Shown here: positions 1-10,355 of the stretch, piece after piece | How the letters are laid out: each line of letters opens with the position of its first letter | How positions within the stretch are numbered: the stretch's first letter is position 1 | From: Alicyclobacillus contaminans DSM 17975 | GTDB lineage: Bacteria > Bacillota > Bacilli > Alicyclobacillales > Alicyclobacillaceae | Direction: 5' to 3' | Assembly: GCF_000429525.1 (NCBI RefSeq) | Contig: NZ_AUCA01000008.1 | Span: 27,451-91,450 of the forward strand | Length of the DNA: 64,000 nucleotides | The notes under the pieces: generated by a model | Told to the model about the DNA's origin: nothing | Databases searched by the model: none | Seen by the model: only the letters and a program-made list of their open reading frames with translations | Made by a program: the position numbers and the translations under genes

Positions 1-896
1 TTGGTCGCGTCAATCGGCCCGAGCCCCATCACCGACGGGTCCACGCCCGCGCTGCCGTAGCTGACAATCCGCGCCAGCGGCTGCAGCCCCAGCTTCTCCG
101 CTCGCTCCGCGCTCATCACCACGAGCGCAGCGGCACCATCGTTGATGCCGGACGCGTTCCCCGCCGTCACCGTTCCGTCCTTCTTGAACGCCGGACGCAG
201 TTTCGAGAGCGCTTCTACGGTCGTGCCGGCCCGCGGAAACTCGTCCGTGTCAAACACCACGGGATCTCCCTTGCGCTGCGGAATGGTCACAGGAACAATT
301 TCGTCCCTAAACCTGCCGGACGCAATTGCGGCCACCGCCTTTTGCTGGCTGTCCGCCGCGAACTGATCCTGCTCCTCGCGCGTCAACCCGTACTGAGCCG
401 CGATGTTCTCTGCGGTAATCCCCATATGCACATCGCAGAACGCGCACCACAGCCCGTCCTGGATCATGCTGTCCACCACCTGCTGATGCCCCATGCGGTA
501 GCCGCCGCGGGCCCCCGGCAGCAGGTACGGCGCGTTGGTCATACTCTCCATACCGCCTGCGACCAGCACGTCCGCGTCGCCCGCGCGAATGGCCTGCGCT
601 GCCAGCATCACCGCTTTCAAGCCCGATCCGCACACCTTGTTGACAGTCATCGCCGGCACATGGTCGCCGAGCCCCGCTTTGATGGACGCCTGGCGCGCGG
701 GATTCTGCCCGAGACCTGCCTGAAGCACATTGCCGAGGATGACTTCTTCCACCTGTTCCTTGTCCACACCCGCTCTCGTCAGGGCCGCCTCCACCACAAC
801 CGCCCCGAGATCGGTCGCCTGAAGCGGAGCCAGTGTACCCTGAAAACTCCCGATTGCGGTGCGCACCGCGCTGACAATCACCGCTTCCCTCGTCAT
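1..896 (-). CDS. acetyl-CoA acetyltransferase (thiolase), 3' end cut by window edge
   Basis: About 298 N-terminal residues of a thiolase are visible, starting at the ATG at 896 with [13 protein letters not shown]; the C-terminal quarter, with the His and second Cys of the active site, lies outside the window. The nucleophile region reads [12 protein letters not shown], followed by [17 protein letters not shown], both diagnostic for the thiolase fold. The enzyme would condense or cleave acyl-CoA and acetyl-CoA. It is separate from the second thiolase gene at 46.3-47.5 kb, to which it is clearly related. It is not in an obvious operon with mnaA, because a terminator lies between them. Whether it is biosynthetic or degradative cannot be decided here. 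Confidence 0.93.
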   Translation of the reverse strand, partial: MTREAVIVSAVRTAIGSFQGTLAPLQATDLGAVVVEAALTRAGVDKEQVEEVILGNVLQAGLGQNPARQASIKAGLGDHVPAMTVNKVCGSGLKAVMLAAQAIRAGDADVLVAGGMESMTNAPYLLPGARGGYRMGHQQVVDSMIQDGLWCAFCDVHMGITAENIAAQYGLTREEQDQFAADSQQKAVAAIASGRFRDEIVPVTIPQRKGDPVVFDTDEFPRAGTTVEALSKLRPAFKKDGTVTAGNASGINDGAAALVVMSAERAEKLGLQPLARIVSYGSAGVDPSVMGLGPIDAT

Positions 897-1068
897 GGAA
901 AGCCCTCCTCTTCCCCGTGGAATCTGTCCAATTCCGCGTTGCTCGCCGGAGGATCGCTCCCTCCGCCGCAGCGCGCGGACGCTGGAACGCTCACCATCAC
1001 TGTCAGTGTAAACCGAACCGCCGCCATTTTGAAAGCGCATTCCATCGCCGCAGCCGCCACGAAACCAT

Positions 1069-1107
1069 AAAAAATACGGGGCGGCCGCAAGCACCGGCTC
1101 GCCCCGC
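1069..1107 (-). terminator. Rho-independent terminator after mnaA
   Basis: On the minus strand a GC-rich stem (GGGGC and GCCG arms paired with CGGC and GCCCC) is followed by GTATTTTTT. It starts a few bases after the mnaA stop codon. Confidence 0.75.
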
Positions 1108-1112
1108 CCAAT

Positions 1113-2261
1113 TTACGGTCGATACGTGAACGGCTCCGGCCGCGGACCGCGTCCAAAGTGATGCAGAATGGCCTGCACAATGCGCTCCGATGCGTTCCCG
1201 TCGCCGTATGGGTTCTTGCGCCCCGCCATATCCTGATAGGCCGCCTCATCGGTCAACAGCCGCAGCCCTTCGCGAAAAATGTCCGCCTCATCCGTCCCCA
1301 CCAGTTTCAGCGTACCGGCCGAGATCCCTTCCGGCCGCTCCGTGGTATCCCGCAGCACCAACACGGGAACACCGAGCGATGGCGCCTCCTCCTGAATCCC
1401 GCCGGAATCAGTGAGAATCAGCGTCGCCCGCGCCAGGAAGTTGTGATTGTCCACCACCCCGAGCGGATCTATCAGGTGAATGCGCGGATGGTTCCCCAAC
1501 ACCGCGAACGCCACCTCGCGCACACTCGGGTTCAGGTGCACCGGGTAGACCAGATGCACGTCCGGCAGTTCGTCCACCAGTCTGCGCGCCGCCTGGCAAA
1601 TATGTTGCAGCTTTTCGCCTAAATTTTCCCGCCGATGCGACGTCATGTAGACCATTCGGCTTCCTTGCGGAATCGCGTCCAACACCGGGTGGTGGTACGT
1701 CTCCTGCACCGTCGTCTTCATCGCGTCCACCACCGTGTTCCCGGTCACGAACACCCGGTCCGGCGCCTTGCCTTCCCGCCACAGGTTGTCCGCCGCCCAC
1801 GCGGTCGGCGCAAAGTACAGATCGCACAGCACGTCCGCCAGCTGCCGGTTCATCTCTTCTGGGAACGGACTGTACTTTTCATATGTACGCAATCCGGCCT
1901 CCACATGACCGATGGCAATTTGCTGATAAAATGCGGCCAACGCCGCCGCGAACGTCGTGGTGGTGTCCCCGTGCACCAGGACGATGTCCGGTTTGCGCGC
2001 CTCCATCACCGACTCCAGTCCCGACAGCGCCTTGCGCGTGATGGTGCCGAGCGTCTGCTTGGGCTCCATGATGTCGAGGTCGTCATCCGGCTCAATGCCA
2101 AACACCTCCAACACCTGATCCAACATCTCGCGGTGCTGGGCGGTCACGCAGACCAGGGACTCAATGCCCTCCGTTTGCTTGAGCGCGCTCACCAGCGGCG
2201 CCATTTTCACCGCTTCCGGCCGCGTGCCGAAGACCGTCATAACCTTGATGGGCCTATCCAC
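1113..2261 (-). CDS. mnaA: UDP-N-acetylglucosamine 2-epimerase (non-hydrolysing)
   Basis: The 382-residue protein has the family length and signatures: MTVFGTRPEAVKMAPLV at the N-terminus, VLVHGDTTT, GHVEAGLRTY, TSHRRENLG and TDSGGIQEEAPSLGVPVLVLRDTTERPE. It interconverts UDP-GlcNAc and UDP-ManNAc in the cytoplasm and supplies ManNAc for wall teichoic acid linkage units or other surface glycans. The start is the GTG at 2261, which has AAGGAGG seven bases upstream. It lies about 30 bp after upp and is probably cotranscribed with it, as in other Bacillales where upp and mnaA sit before the atp operon. Confidence 0.95.
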   Translation of the reverse strand: MDRPIKVMTVFGTRPEAVKMAPLVSALKQTEGIESLVCVTAQHREMLDQVLEVFGIEPDDDLDIMEPKQTLGTITRKALSGLESVMEARKPDIVLVHGDTTTTFAAALAAFYQQIAIGHVEAGLRTYEKYSPFPEEMNRQLADVLCDLYFAPTAWAADNLWREGKAPDRVFVTGNTVVDAMKTTVQETYHHPVLDAIPQGSRMVYMTSHRRENLGEKLQHICQAARRLVDELPDVHLVYPVHLNPSVREVAFAVLGNHPRIHLIDPLGVVDNHNFLARATLILTDSGGIQEEAPSLGVPVLVLRDTTERPEGISAGTLKLVGTDEADIFREGLRLLTDEAAYQDMAGRKNPYGDGNASERIVQAILHHFGRGPRPEPFTYRP

Positions 2262-2293
2262 TTCAGGACCTCCTTGTTGTCTTCCAATCCCAT

Positions 2294-2923
2294 TCAGCGC
2301 GTTCCAAACAGTCGGTCACCCGCGTCGCCCAGGCCCGGAACGATGTATCCATGGTCGTTCAGCGCTTCGTCGACCGCCGCCACGTAGATGTCCACATCCG
2401 GATGGGCGGACTGCACGCGCTCCACGCCCACCGGCGCCGCCACCAAGCACATGAGTTTGATGTTGGTCGCTCCGCGCTGCTTCACCGCATCGATGGCTGC
2501 AACGGCCGATCCGCCGGTGGCCAACATCGGATCCACCACAATCACTTCTCGTTCTTCGAGGTGCTGCGGCAGTTTGCAGTAGTATTCCACGGGCTGGAGC
2601 GTGTCAGGATTCCGGTACAGGCCCACGTGTCCCACCTTCGCGTTCGGAATCATCGCCAGGATGCCGTCCACCATACCGAGTCCCGCGCGCAGCACGGGCA
2701 CCAGCGCGAGCGTTTTCCCCTCAATCACCTTGGTCTTGGCCCGCGCAACGGGAGTTTCCACCTCCGTCTCCACCAGCGGCAGCGACCGGGTGATTTCATA
2801 CGCCATCAGCATGGCCACTTCTTGGACCAACTGGCGAAACTCTTTCGTTCCGGTCTCCTTGGACCGAATGTACGTCAATTTGTGTTGAATCAATGGATGG
2901 TCTAATACGTGGACCTGCCCCAC
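2294..2923 (-). CDS. upp: uracil phosphoribosyltransferase
   Basis: With the GTG start at 2923 (AAGGAG nine bases upstream) the protein is 209 residues, exactly the usual length; a longer upstream reading adds residues unlike the family. It reads [12 protein letters not shown] near the N-terminus, then [21 protein letters not shown] (the PRPP-binding loop) and C-terminal [16 protein letters not shown]. The enzyme salvages uracil to UMP with PRPP. It is the first gene of a minus-strand pair with mnaA and is divergent from the envelope cluster at 3.3 kb. Confidence 0.96.
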   Translation of the reverse strand: MGQVHVLDHPLIQHKLTYIRSKETGTKEFRQLVQEVAMLMAYEITRSLPLVETEVETPVARAKTKVIEGKTLALVPVLRAGLGMVDGILAMIPNAKVGHVGLYRNPDTLQPVEYYCKLPQHLEEREVIVVDPMLATGGSAVAAIDAVKQRGATNIKLMCLVAAPVGVERVQSAHPDVDIYVAAVDEALNDHGYIVPGLGDAGDRLFGTR

Positions 2924-3014
2924 GAGTGGCCACTCCTTCTCTTTAGGTTGGTTCAGGCATTTCGTTTTGCCCGGCATCCGTCATATACTATCCAAAGGGT
3001 TGTCCGTCGTTGCA

Positions 3015-3023
3015 ATTATACCA
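3015..3023 (-). promoter_or_regulatory. extended -10 promoter for upp
   Basis: TGGTATAAT on the minus strand is a perfect extended -10 element about 90 bp before the upp start. No good -35 box is seen, which is normal for this class. Confidence 0.5.
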
Positions 3024-3060
3024 GAACCCGGCGCGGCATCGCAGAATCGCCGGATCGATA

Positions 3061-3069
3061 TGGTATAAT
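3061..3069 (+). promoter_or_regulatory. extended -10 promoter for the envelope cluster
   Basis: TGGTATAAT on the plus strand, the same nine bases as the divergent upp element about 40 bp away. It would start a transcript with a long leader before the gene at 3301. Confidence 0.5.
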
Positions 3070-3143
3070 GTGGACACGTTTTTTACGGCGCATGTTGTTG
3101 CAAAATGAAAAGGATATTCCCGGACGATTCGCTCATGCGGTGG

Positions 3144-3284
3144 GCGTTTTGCAGGATTTGAAGCTGGTGTTCAAATCGGTCAGCCATCGAGTCCGGTGGA
3201 CATCCCGGACAACGTATGTCGGACGCGAGTGTTTGACGAACACGGAAGATAGGGCATCCGCCGCAGATGCCGTGCAAAACGCTG
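3144..3284. repeat. degenerate copy of a small inverted-repeat element
   Basis: The arms GCGTTTTGCA (3144-3153) and TGCAAAACGC (3273-3282) are perfect 10-bp inverted repeats. The right end, 3258-3284, matches 10323-10349 at 25 of 27 positions. The gap between the arms is about 120 bp here against 24 bp in the other copy. No target duplication is visible at this copy. Confidence 0.45.
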
Positions 3285-3300
3285 GAGAGGAAGTGCCCAT

Positions 3301-4467
3301 ATGTCTTCATTGCGAAGACTTCTGATTCTGTCCGCCTCGTATGGCGAAGGCCATCAACAGGCTGCGAACGCGGTGCGCGACGCACTGAAAATGATGCACC
3401 CGGAGACACATATTGAAATTATCGACTATATGCGAAGCGTGCATCCCATGCTCGATTCCGTGGCCAAGTACTGCTATCTGCAGAGCATTCGCTTCGCACC
3501 CGCGCTGTACGGCTGGTTTTACAAAGGCACCAGCCAAATCCCTCCATCGTCGCTGATTCAGCGTCAGCTGAACTCGCTGGGCATCCGCGAGATGGAGGAT
3601 GTGCTGCAGGCATACAACCCGGATGTGGTGTTTGCAACATTTCCGCAGCCGGCCGGCGTAGTGTCCTACCTCAAGCAGAAGGGGTTGACCGACGTCCCGC
3701 TGGCCACGGTCATCACCGACCACGCGATTCACAGCCAGTGGATTCATCCGCTGACCGACGCGTACTTCGTCGGGTCTGAATACGTGCGCCGCGGCATGTT
3801 GGCGCGCGGCATCCCGGCGCGAACCATTCACGTCACCGGCATTCCGATTCGCCCGGCGTTCAGGCAGACGTTTGACAAAGCGGCGCTGCGCGCCAAGTAC
3901 GGACTTCGGGAGGACATCCCAACCGTCCTGGTGATGGGCGGCGCGTACGGTGTGATGGCAGACATCAACCTGATTTGCGAAGAACTGTTCAACTACCCCC
4001 ATCCGGTGCAGGTGGTGGTGGTCACAGGCCGCAACAAGCGAATGAAGCAACAGCTGGACGAGTCGGTGCAATCGGCGACACAGCCGTCCCGGGTGTACGG
4101 CTTCGTGTCGGAAGTGTACGAGCTGATGGCGGTGGCGGATCTGATGCTGACCAAGGCCGGCGGACTGACCATTTCGGAAGCGTTGGCCATGCAGCTCCCC
4201 ATGCTCCTGTACCGCCCCATTCCGGGACAAGAAGTGCAAAACGCCAAGTTCCTGGTGAGATCCGGTGTGGCTGTGCTGGCGCGAAGCCGCAAACAGGTCA
4301 GCGAGCACCTGTATGATCTCCTGGTCGCAAATCCGAAAAAGCGAGAGACGATGAAACAGCGGGCGCTCAAAGTCCGGCGCCTGAACGCCGCAGAAGAAAT
4401 CGCAAGAACGTTGATTGACCTCGCAAGTCAACGCCAATCCGGGGCAAACTACTCTTACCAGCATTAG
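3301..4467 (+). CDS. diacylglycerol glucosyltransferase-like protein (MGDG synthase / UgtP family)
   Basis: The 388-residue GT28-type glycosyltransferase starts with LLILSASYGEGHQQAANAV, the MGDG-synthase N-terminal glycine-rich loop, and has ITDHAIHSQWIHP, VTGIPIRPAF and the nucleotide-sugar site LTKAGGLTISEALAMQLPML. Family members transfer glucose or galactose from UDP-sugar to diacylglycerol at the inner membrane face, giving glycolipids or the lipoteichoic acid anchor. A GAGAGGAAG ribosome site supports the ATG at 3301. It leads a three-gene plus-strand cluster with a permease and a deacetylase, which suggests an envelope role. The sugar and acceptor cannot be told from sequence. Confidence 0.88.
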   Translation: MSSLRRLLILSASYGEGHQQAANAVRDALKMMHPETHIEIIDYMRSVHPMLDSVAKYCYLQSIRFAPALYGWFYKGTSQIPPSSLIQRQLNSLGIREMEDVLQAYNPDVVFATFPQPAGVVSYLKQKGLTDVPLATVITDHAIHSQWIHPLTDAYFVGSEYVRRGMLARGIPARTIHVTGIPIRPAFRQTFDKAALRAKYGLREDIPTVLVMGGAYGVMADINLICEELFNYPHPVQVVVVTGRNKRMKQQLDESVQSATQPSRVYGFVSEVYELMAVADLMLTKAGGLTISEALAMQLPMLLYRPIPGQEVQNAKFLVRSGVAVLARSRKQVSEHLYDLLVANPKKRETMKQRALKVRRLNAAEEIARTLIDLASQRQSGANYSYQH

Positions 4468-4502
4468 GACGGGCACTGCTCGTCCCGGCGAGGAGTGGTT
4501 CT

Positions 4503-5837
4503 GTGAACAATCGACGGGGGCTGTCCCGACTTTCGCAATGGCTGGAACCTGAATTGTTTCAGCCATTTGTTTTTGGCGTCCTGTTCTCCCTCACACTGTC
4601 GGAATTCGTTCGCGGGGCCCTGACCCTGTCGCTGATTCCCACCTACGGCCGGAGCGTCCTCGGCTTTGCCGTAGAATGGACCTCCCTTGCCCTGTCGATG
4701 CACTATTTGGCGGACAACCTGATGCGCTCCCCCGCCGGCTGGATGGCGGATAGGTTCGGGCAACGGACGATGCTGCTGGCCGGGTTTGCACTGTCCTTCT
4801 CGGCGGTGTTCTGGATGATGAACGCCCATTCCATACTGAGTCTCATCGGCAGTCTGGCCCTGTACGGCATCGGCGTGACGCCGATGTGGCCCGCGGCCAT
4901 CTCGGGCATTGGCCTCGCCACGCCGGAACAGAGCCGCGCCCGATTCATGAGCTACCTGTACATATTCTGGATGGCGGGGACCGGGCTGGGCCCTGTTACC
5001 ATCAACTTCCTGATTGGCCGCACGTATACGTTGGCGTTCACCGTTCTGCTGGCGATAGATTGCGCCGGCTTCGCCGTCGCCTGGTTTCTGGTGCGCCGTC
5101 CGCGCGATGTGGGAGTTCGGAACCCCGCAGAGGGGGCATCGTCACCCCACCGGTCGGTCAGACGCCGCCGCGCTTATTGGCAGTCCCTGTGGCGCAATGT
5201 GAAGGAAGTGGCATTCCTCTTTCCCGGCATGTTTGCCCAAACTTTCGCGGTGGCCTCGCTGCTGCCGATTCTGTCGCTGTACGCGAAAATCGTCCTGCGC
5301 CTGAGCGGCGCCATGTACAGTTTTCTGCTGATATTCGGCGGCGCGTTCGCGGTGGTGCTGCTCATCCCGGCCGGCCACCTGGTGGACCGCTTCGGCCCCC
5401 GGCGATTCCTCGTCCCCGCCTTCCTCATCGCCGGGACGGCACTTGGCACGTACCCCATCTTTCATACGCTGATCAGCACCTTCGTGGTCGTCGCGGTCCT
5501 CGGCTGTTGCTATGGATTCATCCTGCCGGCCTGGAACTCGGTTCTGGACAAGTCCATCGATCCGGACAAAAAAGGGATCCTGTGGGGCGTGTTCATGACG
5601 GTGGAGGGATTCGGATCCGCCATCGGCCCGTACCTGGGCGGACTCGTGTGGGACACCATCAGCCCGCGCGCACCCTTTGTCGTCAGCGCCGTGGTGATTT
5701 TCGTCATGGGCCTCTTGTACCTGGTGCTCCCCATCGAACGGCGCAATCGCGCACCATCGCGGACACGCGGGGAACCGCGCAAGGCCTCGCCGATGCCCCC
5801 AAGACGCATGGCCCGGAGCCGCAGACAGCGCACGTGA
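4503..5837 (+). CDS. MFS transporter
   Basis: The 444-residue protein has about twelve hydrophobic segments in two halves joined by a basic loop (RRPRDVGVR to SVRRRRAYW), as in the major facilitator superfamily. The loop motif GWMADRFGQRTMLL follows helix 2, with its counterpart GHLVDRFGPRRFLV in the second half. The start is GTG at 4503 behind GGCGAGGAG. It sits 35 bp after the glucosyltransferase and before the deacetylase, so cotranscription is likely. Its substrate is unknown; the context hints at a glycolipid or wall precursor, which is inference only. The C-terminus is very basic (SRTRGEPRK through RRMARSRRQ). Confidence 0.85.
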   Translation: MNNRRGLSRLSQWLEPELFQPFVFGVLFSLTLSEFVRGALTLSLIPTYGRSVLGFAVEWTSLALSMHYLADNLMRSPAGWMADRFGQRTMLLAGFALSFSAVFWMMNAHSILSLIGSLALYGIGVTPMWPAAISGIGLATPEQSRARFMSYLYIFWMAGTGLGPVTINFLIGRTYTLAFTVLLAIDCAGFAVAWFLVRRPRDVGVRNPAEGASSPHRSVRRRRAYWQSLWRNVKEVAFLFPGMFAQTFAVASLLPILSLYAKIVLRLSGAMYSFLLIFGGAFAVVLLIPAGHLVDRFGPRRFLVPAFLIAGTALGTYPIFHTLISTFVVVAVLGCCYGFILPAWNSVLDKSIDPDKKGILWGVFMTVEGFGSAIGPYLGGLVWDTISPRAPFVVSAVVIFVMGLLYLVLPIERRNRAPSRTRGEPRKASPMPPRRMARSRRQRT

Positions 5838-5909
5838 TGGACGCTTTCTGCATCGCCGTCCTCCTCATGGTATGATTCCAAGAGAAGTCTGACAGGGGAG
5901 GATACGAGC

Positions 5910-7208
5910 TTGGTTTGGCGGATTTTGCTCCTGGTCATCATCGCCTATCTCATATACGCGCCCATTCCGGAGATTCTCTTCAAGCTCCTGCACATCCGGA
6001 CATTGTACAAGGGCCCCAACACCACGCGCGCCATCGCCCTGACCTTTGACGACGGGCCCGATCCGCGCTATACCCCGAAAGTCCTGCAAATTCTCCGTGA
6101 ACACGGCGCCAAAGCGACGTTCTTCCTCGTTGGCCGGCGCGCCGCAGAGCACCCGGATCTCGTCCGGGCCATCCTGGCGGACGGACACGAGATTGCCTCT
6201 CACGGTCACCTGCATCGACACGCATGGCTGATGACGCCCTGGTCCACCTGGCGGGACATCCGCGAAGGCAAACGACAGGTGGAACGCATCACCGGGCAAC
6301 CCATTCGCTACTACCGGCCGCCCTGGGGCGCGTTCAACTGGTTTACGCGCATCGCCTGTGCGCGCCTGCACCTCCAGCCTGTGCTGTGGTCGGTTCGGGC
6401 CATCGACTGGCTCCCAGGCGAGTACGCCGACGACGTGGTGAAGCGCGTGATCCAGGGCGCGCACACCGGCGCCATTGTGCTCTGCCACGACGCGGGCGGC
6501 GCCGAAGGCGCGCCGCGCAACACCATCGCGGCATTGCCTGAAATCTTGACGACGCTTGGCCAACGCCGCTTCACGTTCACCACCGTCGGCGCGCTGGCAG
6601 AGGCGCGCCGCGAACAGGCGACGGCGGTGCAATCGCTCTACAGCCACTATCCAACGGCGCGCCGGGCACTCATCCGGCTCTGGACAATTGTCGAATTCGC
6701 CTTCCGCACCCTTTACCGCATAGAGCCGGTCAACCGGATTTTCCGCGTGTCTCCCACCGTCTGGACGCACGGAACCCGAACCGACGCCAACGGCGAAGTC
6801 ATTGTGCAGGACGGCGACGCGGCACTGGAACTGCATTTCCAGAACGAAACCTTAATCACGATTTCAGGCGCGCGCGACAACCGCGCGCTCATCCGCGGAC
6901 TGCGTGGCGCCAAGGAAGGTTTTCGCGACATCGCCCAGTTGCTCCGGCACGATCCGCGCTATCAAAACGTCCGCGCCATCGTCGCGCCAACCCTGATGAA
7001 CCGCGGGGTGGATTTGCTCGGCTTCCACATCGAGGAACTGCCCGACAACCGGGGCAATCGATGGGTTCAGGGATACATGCGCTTTCTGTTGGGCTTGTAC
7101 CACCCGGACGGATTCGCGAGATTAAAGGAAGGCCGACAATCGCTGGAGATGAAGCTCATTTGGATGTCCCGCGAGGAAGTGCTGAACCTGTACGGAAGAG
7201 ATGATTGA
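5910..7208 (+). CDS. membrane-anchored polysaccharide deacetylase with YkoP-like C-terminal domain
   Basis: The start is TTG at 5910, with GGGGAGG seven bases upstream. Residues 1-25 form a hydrophobic anchor or signal. Residues 40-230 are a NodB deacetylase domain with all motifs: LTFDDGPD, the metal histidines in SHGHLHRHAW, RPPWGAFN, RAIDW and IVLCHDAGG. The last 200 residues (YRIEPVNRIFRVSP to SREEVLNLYGR) resemble the YkoP extension fused to such deacetylases in Bacillales. Likely action is metal-dependent removal of N- or O-acetyl groups from a surface polysaccharide or peptidoglycan outside the membrane. It closes the envelope cluster and is followed by a strong terminator. Confidence 0.9.
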   Translation: MVWRILLLVIIAYLIYAPIPEILFKLLHIRTLYKGPNTTRAIALTFDDGPDPRYTPKVLQILREHGAKATFFLVGRRAAEHPDLVRAILADGHEIASHGHLHRHAWLMTPWSTWRDIREGKRQVERITGQPIRYYRPPWGAFNWFTRIACARLHLQPVLWSVRAIDWLPGEYADDVVKRVIQGAHTGAIVLCHDAGGAEGAPRNTIAALPEILTTLGQRRFTFTTVGALAEARREQATAVQSLYSHYPTARRALIRLWTIVEFAFRTLYRIEPVNRIFRVSPTVWTHGTRTDANGEVIVQDGDAALELHFQNETLITISGARDNRALIRGLRGAKEGFRDIAQLLRHDPRYQNVRAIVAPTLMNRGVDLLGFHIEELPDNRGNRWVQGYMRFLLGLYHPDGFARLKEGRQSLEMKLIWMSREEVLNLYGRDD

Positions 7209-7214
7209 GCGACG

Positions 7215-7260
7215 AAAGGCCGCCCGCTCCGTGCCAGGGCACGGAAGGGGCGGCCTTTTT
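7215..7260. terminator. bidirectional terminator between deacetylase and glyA
   Basis: AAAGGCCGCCC pairs with GGGGCGGCCTTTTT, with an inner CCGTGCC/GGCACGG stem. A-run and T-run flank the two sides, so it can stop both the plus-strand cluster and the minus-strand glyA transcript. Confidence 0.85.
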
Positions 7261-7314
7261 GCATATGGAATCCCGTCTGTCAGCGCCTGTGGAAGCAAGA
7301 TCTGCGCTTGTGCA

Positions 7315-8568
<1,254 letters not shown>

Positions 8569-8595
8569 CTTCAATCTCCTCTCCCACTCCTCGTT

Positions 8596-9264
8596 TTATC
8601 GCCCGATGCGGCGACGCGCTTCCGCCACATCGTACACGGCCCGCTCGCCGCCAATCCGCGGCGGCCGCGTCCGCGCCATGGTCACGTGCGCGGCCCCCAC
8701 CGTGTTCCGGCGGCCGCGCACGGGTACTGCAACTGGCTTTAAGTGCATGCCAATCAGTGTGTCGCCGATATCAATGCCGGCATCCGCCCGAACCGCGGAC
8801 ACCAAGCACGGCTGGCGCATGGAAAAGTAGGCATGCGCGGCAACGGCGCCGCCGGCCCCGGGCACGGGAATCGCGTATACCTCCTCGAGGCCGTATCGCA
8901 CCGCTGTTTCCCGCTCAACCACCAGCGCCCGATTCAAATGCTCACAGCACTGAACGGCGACGGAACAGCCACACTGCTCTGCAAATTCAAAGACCGACGC
9001 GACAATGGCAGCACCCACGGCCTCCGAGGTGGCGGTCCCGATGCGCTGCCCCATGACTTCGCTGCTCGACGCACCCACCACGAGCAGACTCCCGCTGCCA
9101 AGTCCGGCCGCTTGGCGGAGGTCCTCCAGGCATTCGCGGAGTTCCACCTGAATCCGGGCCAAATCGCCTGACGCAGCGTGTTCCAGATTGGATCCGGTCG
9201 GGGTGGCCGCAGCCTCATCCGGACAGCTCAAAGCCAGCCCCCTGTCGTTCTCACGCTTGCTCAT
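8596..9264 (-). CDS. ywlG: YwlG/UPF0340 family protein
   Basis: The 222-residue protein matches the UPF0340 family, with LLVVGASSSEVMGQRIGT, QCCEHLNRALVVERE and a C-terminal GDTLIGMHLKPVAVPVR. Function is not established. Its start ATG overlaps the rpiB stop (ATGA at 9261-9264), indicating translational coupling. The N-terminus is some 35 residues longer than the B. subtilis protein and carries a low-complexity stretch, so an internal start is possible, but the ATGA overlap favours the long form. Confidence 0.85.
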   Translation of the reverse strand: MSKRENDRGLALSCPDEAAATPTGSNLEHAASGDLARIQVELRECLEDLRQAAGLGSGSLLVVGASSSEVMGQRIGTATSEAVGAAIVASVFEFAEQCGCSVAVQCCEHLNRALVVERETAVRYGLEEVYAIPVPGAGGAVAAHAYFSMRQPCLVSAVRADAGIDIGDTLIGMHLKPVAVPVRGRRNTVGAAHVTMARTRPPRIGGERAVYDVAEARRRIGR

Positions 9265-9710
9265 TGCAACGACTCCCGTTCGAGGTCGGCCACCTTGGCG
9301 AGGCGCTGGGCATGCCGCCCCCCTTCAAATTCCGTGGTTAACCACGCCTTCAACACCTCCGCCGCAGCACCTTGACCAATCACTCGTTCGCCCATGGTCA
9401 GCACGTTGGCGTCGTTGTGCATGCGCGACATTTTCGCCGAAAACACATCGTGCGCCGTCACCGCGCGAACGCCCTTGACCTTATTGGCCGTGATGGCCAT
9501 ACCAAGGCCGGTGCCGCAAACGAGCACACCTCTGTCGTACAAGCCATCCGCCACGCCTTTGGCGACCTTTGCGCCATAGTCCGGGTAATCAACCGACGTT
9601 TCATCGAATGTGCCCAGATCCTCGTAGTCGAGCTGCAGTTCCTCCAGTGTCTGTTTCAACAGTTCCTTGAGCCGGTAACCCGCGTGGTCACTGGCAATGG
9701 CCACCTTCAT
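9261..9710 (-). CDS. rpiB: ribose-5-phosphate isomerase B
   Basis: The 149-residue protein starts MKVAIASDHAGY and contains DYPDYGAKVAKGVADG, GVLVCGTGLGMAITANK with the catalytic Cys, and HNDANVLTMGERV, the RpiB/LacAB family pattern. It interconverts ribose 5-phosphate and ribulose 5-phosphate in the pentose phosphate pathway. The ATG at 9710 has AAGGGGAG upstream and overlaps the ywlE stop as ATGA. It stands between ywlE and ywlG as in B. subtilis. Confidence 0.96.
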   Translation of the reverse strand: MKVAIASDHAGYRLKELLKQTLEELQLDYEDLGTFDETSVDYPDYGAKVAKGVADGLYDRGVLVCGTGLGMAITANKVKGVRAVTAHDVFSAKMSRMHNDANVLTMGERVIGQGAAAEVLKAWLTTEFEGGRHAQRLAKVADLERESLQ

Positions 9711-10186
9711 TCCAGACTCCCCTTTGTCGCCAAATGTTCTATCAGTCCACGGACGGCTTTGCTCAAGTCGTCTGCGCACGCTTCGTACTCCGCGTCCGCT
9801 CCTCCGAACGGATCTACAATATCACAGATTACGGCGGCCGCGGGCGGCGCGTCGGCAAGAAACCGTCCCAACCGCGCCGTCTTGCCGGCCGCTTCCGGAA
9901 AGCGTCGCAGCAGATCCCATTCATGGGCTGCGGTCATGACCAGGATGGCATCAGCCCACGCCACCAGCTCCGCCGTCACCGGCTGGGCCTGGTGGGCCTG
10001 GAGCGGTACGCCGCGGCGGGTGAGGGCATCGGCAGCCAGCGATGACAGCGGCTGCCCGGGCATCGCATACAGCCCCGCCGATTGAATGACCCAGTCGAGG
10101 CCGCGTTCGCTCACTTCGCGCTGCGCCAGAAACGCTGCCATCGGACTGCGGCAGGTGTTCCCTGTGCAGACAAACAACAAATGCAC
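9707..10186 (-). CDS. ywlE: protein-arginine phosphatase (low-molecular-weight PTP family)
   Basis: The start is GTG at 10186 (GGGAGG eight bases upstream), giving 159 residues. The P-loop reads FVCTGNTCRSPMA, with the nucleophilic Cys and the Thr that marks phosphoarginine rather than phosphotyrosine phosphatases; the general-acid loop is DIVDPFGG. YwlE removes arginine phosphate placed by McsB on proteins destined for ClpCP. The gene order mntP-ywlE-rpiB supports the assignment. The frame stays open far upstream, but that part is antisense to mntP-coding sequence and not used. Confidence 0.93.
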   Translation of the reverse strand: MHLLFVCTGNTCRSPMAAFLAQREVSERGLDWVIQSAGLYAMPGQPLSSLAADALTRRGVPLQAHQAQPVTAELVAWADAILVMTAAHEWDLLRRFPEAAGKTARLGRFLADAPPAAAVICDIVDPFGGADAEYEACADDLSKAVRGLIEHLATKGSLE

Positions 10187-10295
10187 GTGATCACCCTCCC
10201 AATCACGAATGGACGGCAGCCCCGCGCATGTGACGGGCCGCCTGCTGCGTGAAGCCCCCGTTTCGGTGGACGCCGCACGTCGACTTCCCGCACAT

Positions 10296-10355
10296 AATCG
10301 GCAGCGTTTTGCAACACACCTGCCGCCGCAGATGCACTGCAAAACGCTGCAATCG
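10296..10355. repeat. miniature inverted-repeat element with flanking 5-bp duplication
   Basis: Perfect 13-bp arms GCAGCGTTTTGCA (10301-10313) and TGCAAAACGCTGC (10338-10350) flank a 24-base loop. AATCG stands directly on both sides (10296-10300 and 10351-10355), as expected of a target duplication. The right part recurs at 3258-3284. Confidence 0.6.

Larger units (their letters stand above)
2924..3300. other. divergent intergenic region upp / glucosyltransferase
   Basis: This 377-bp stretch has no supported gene. It holds two outward-facing extended -10 elements and a 27-bp block shared with the ywlE-mntP gap (annotated separately). The plus-strand leader would be about 230 nt. Confidence 0.6.
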
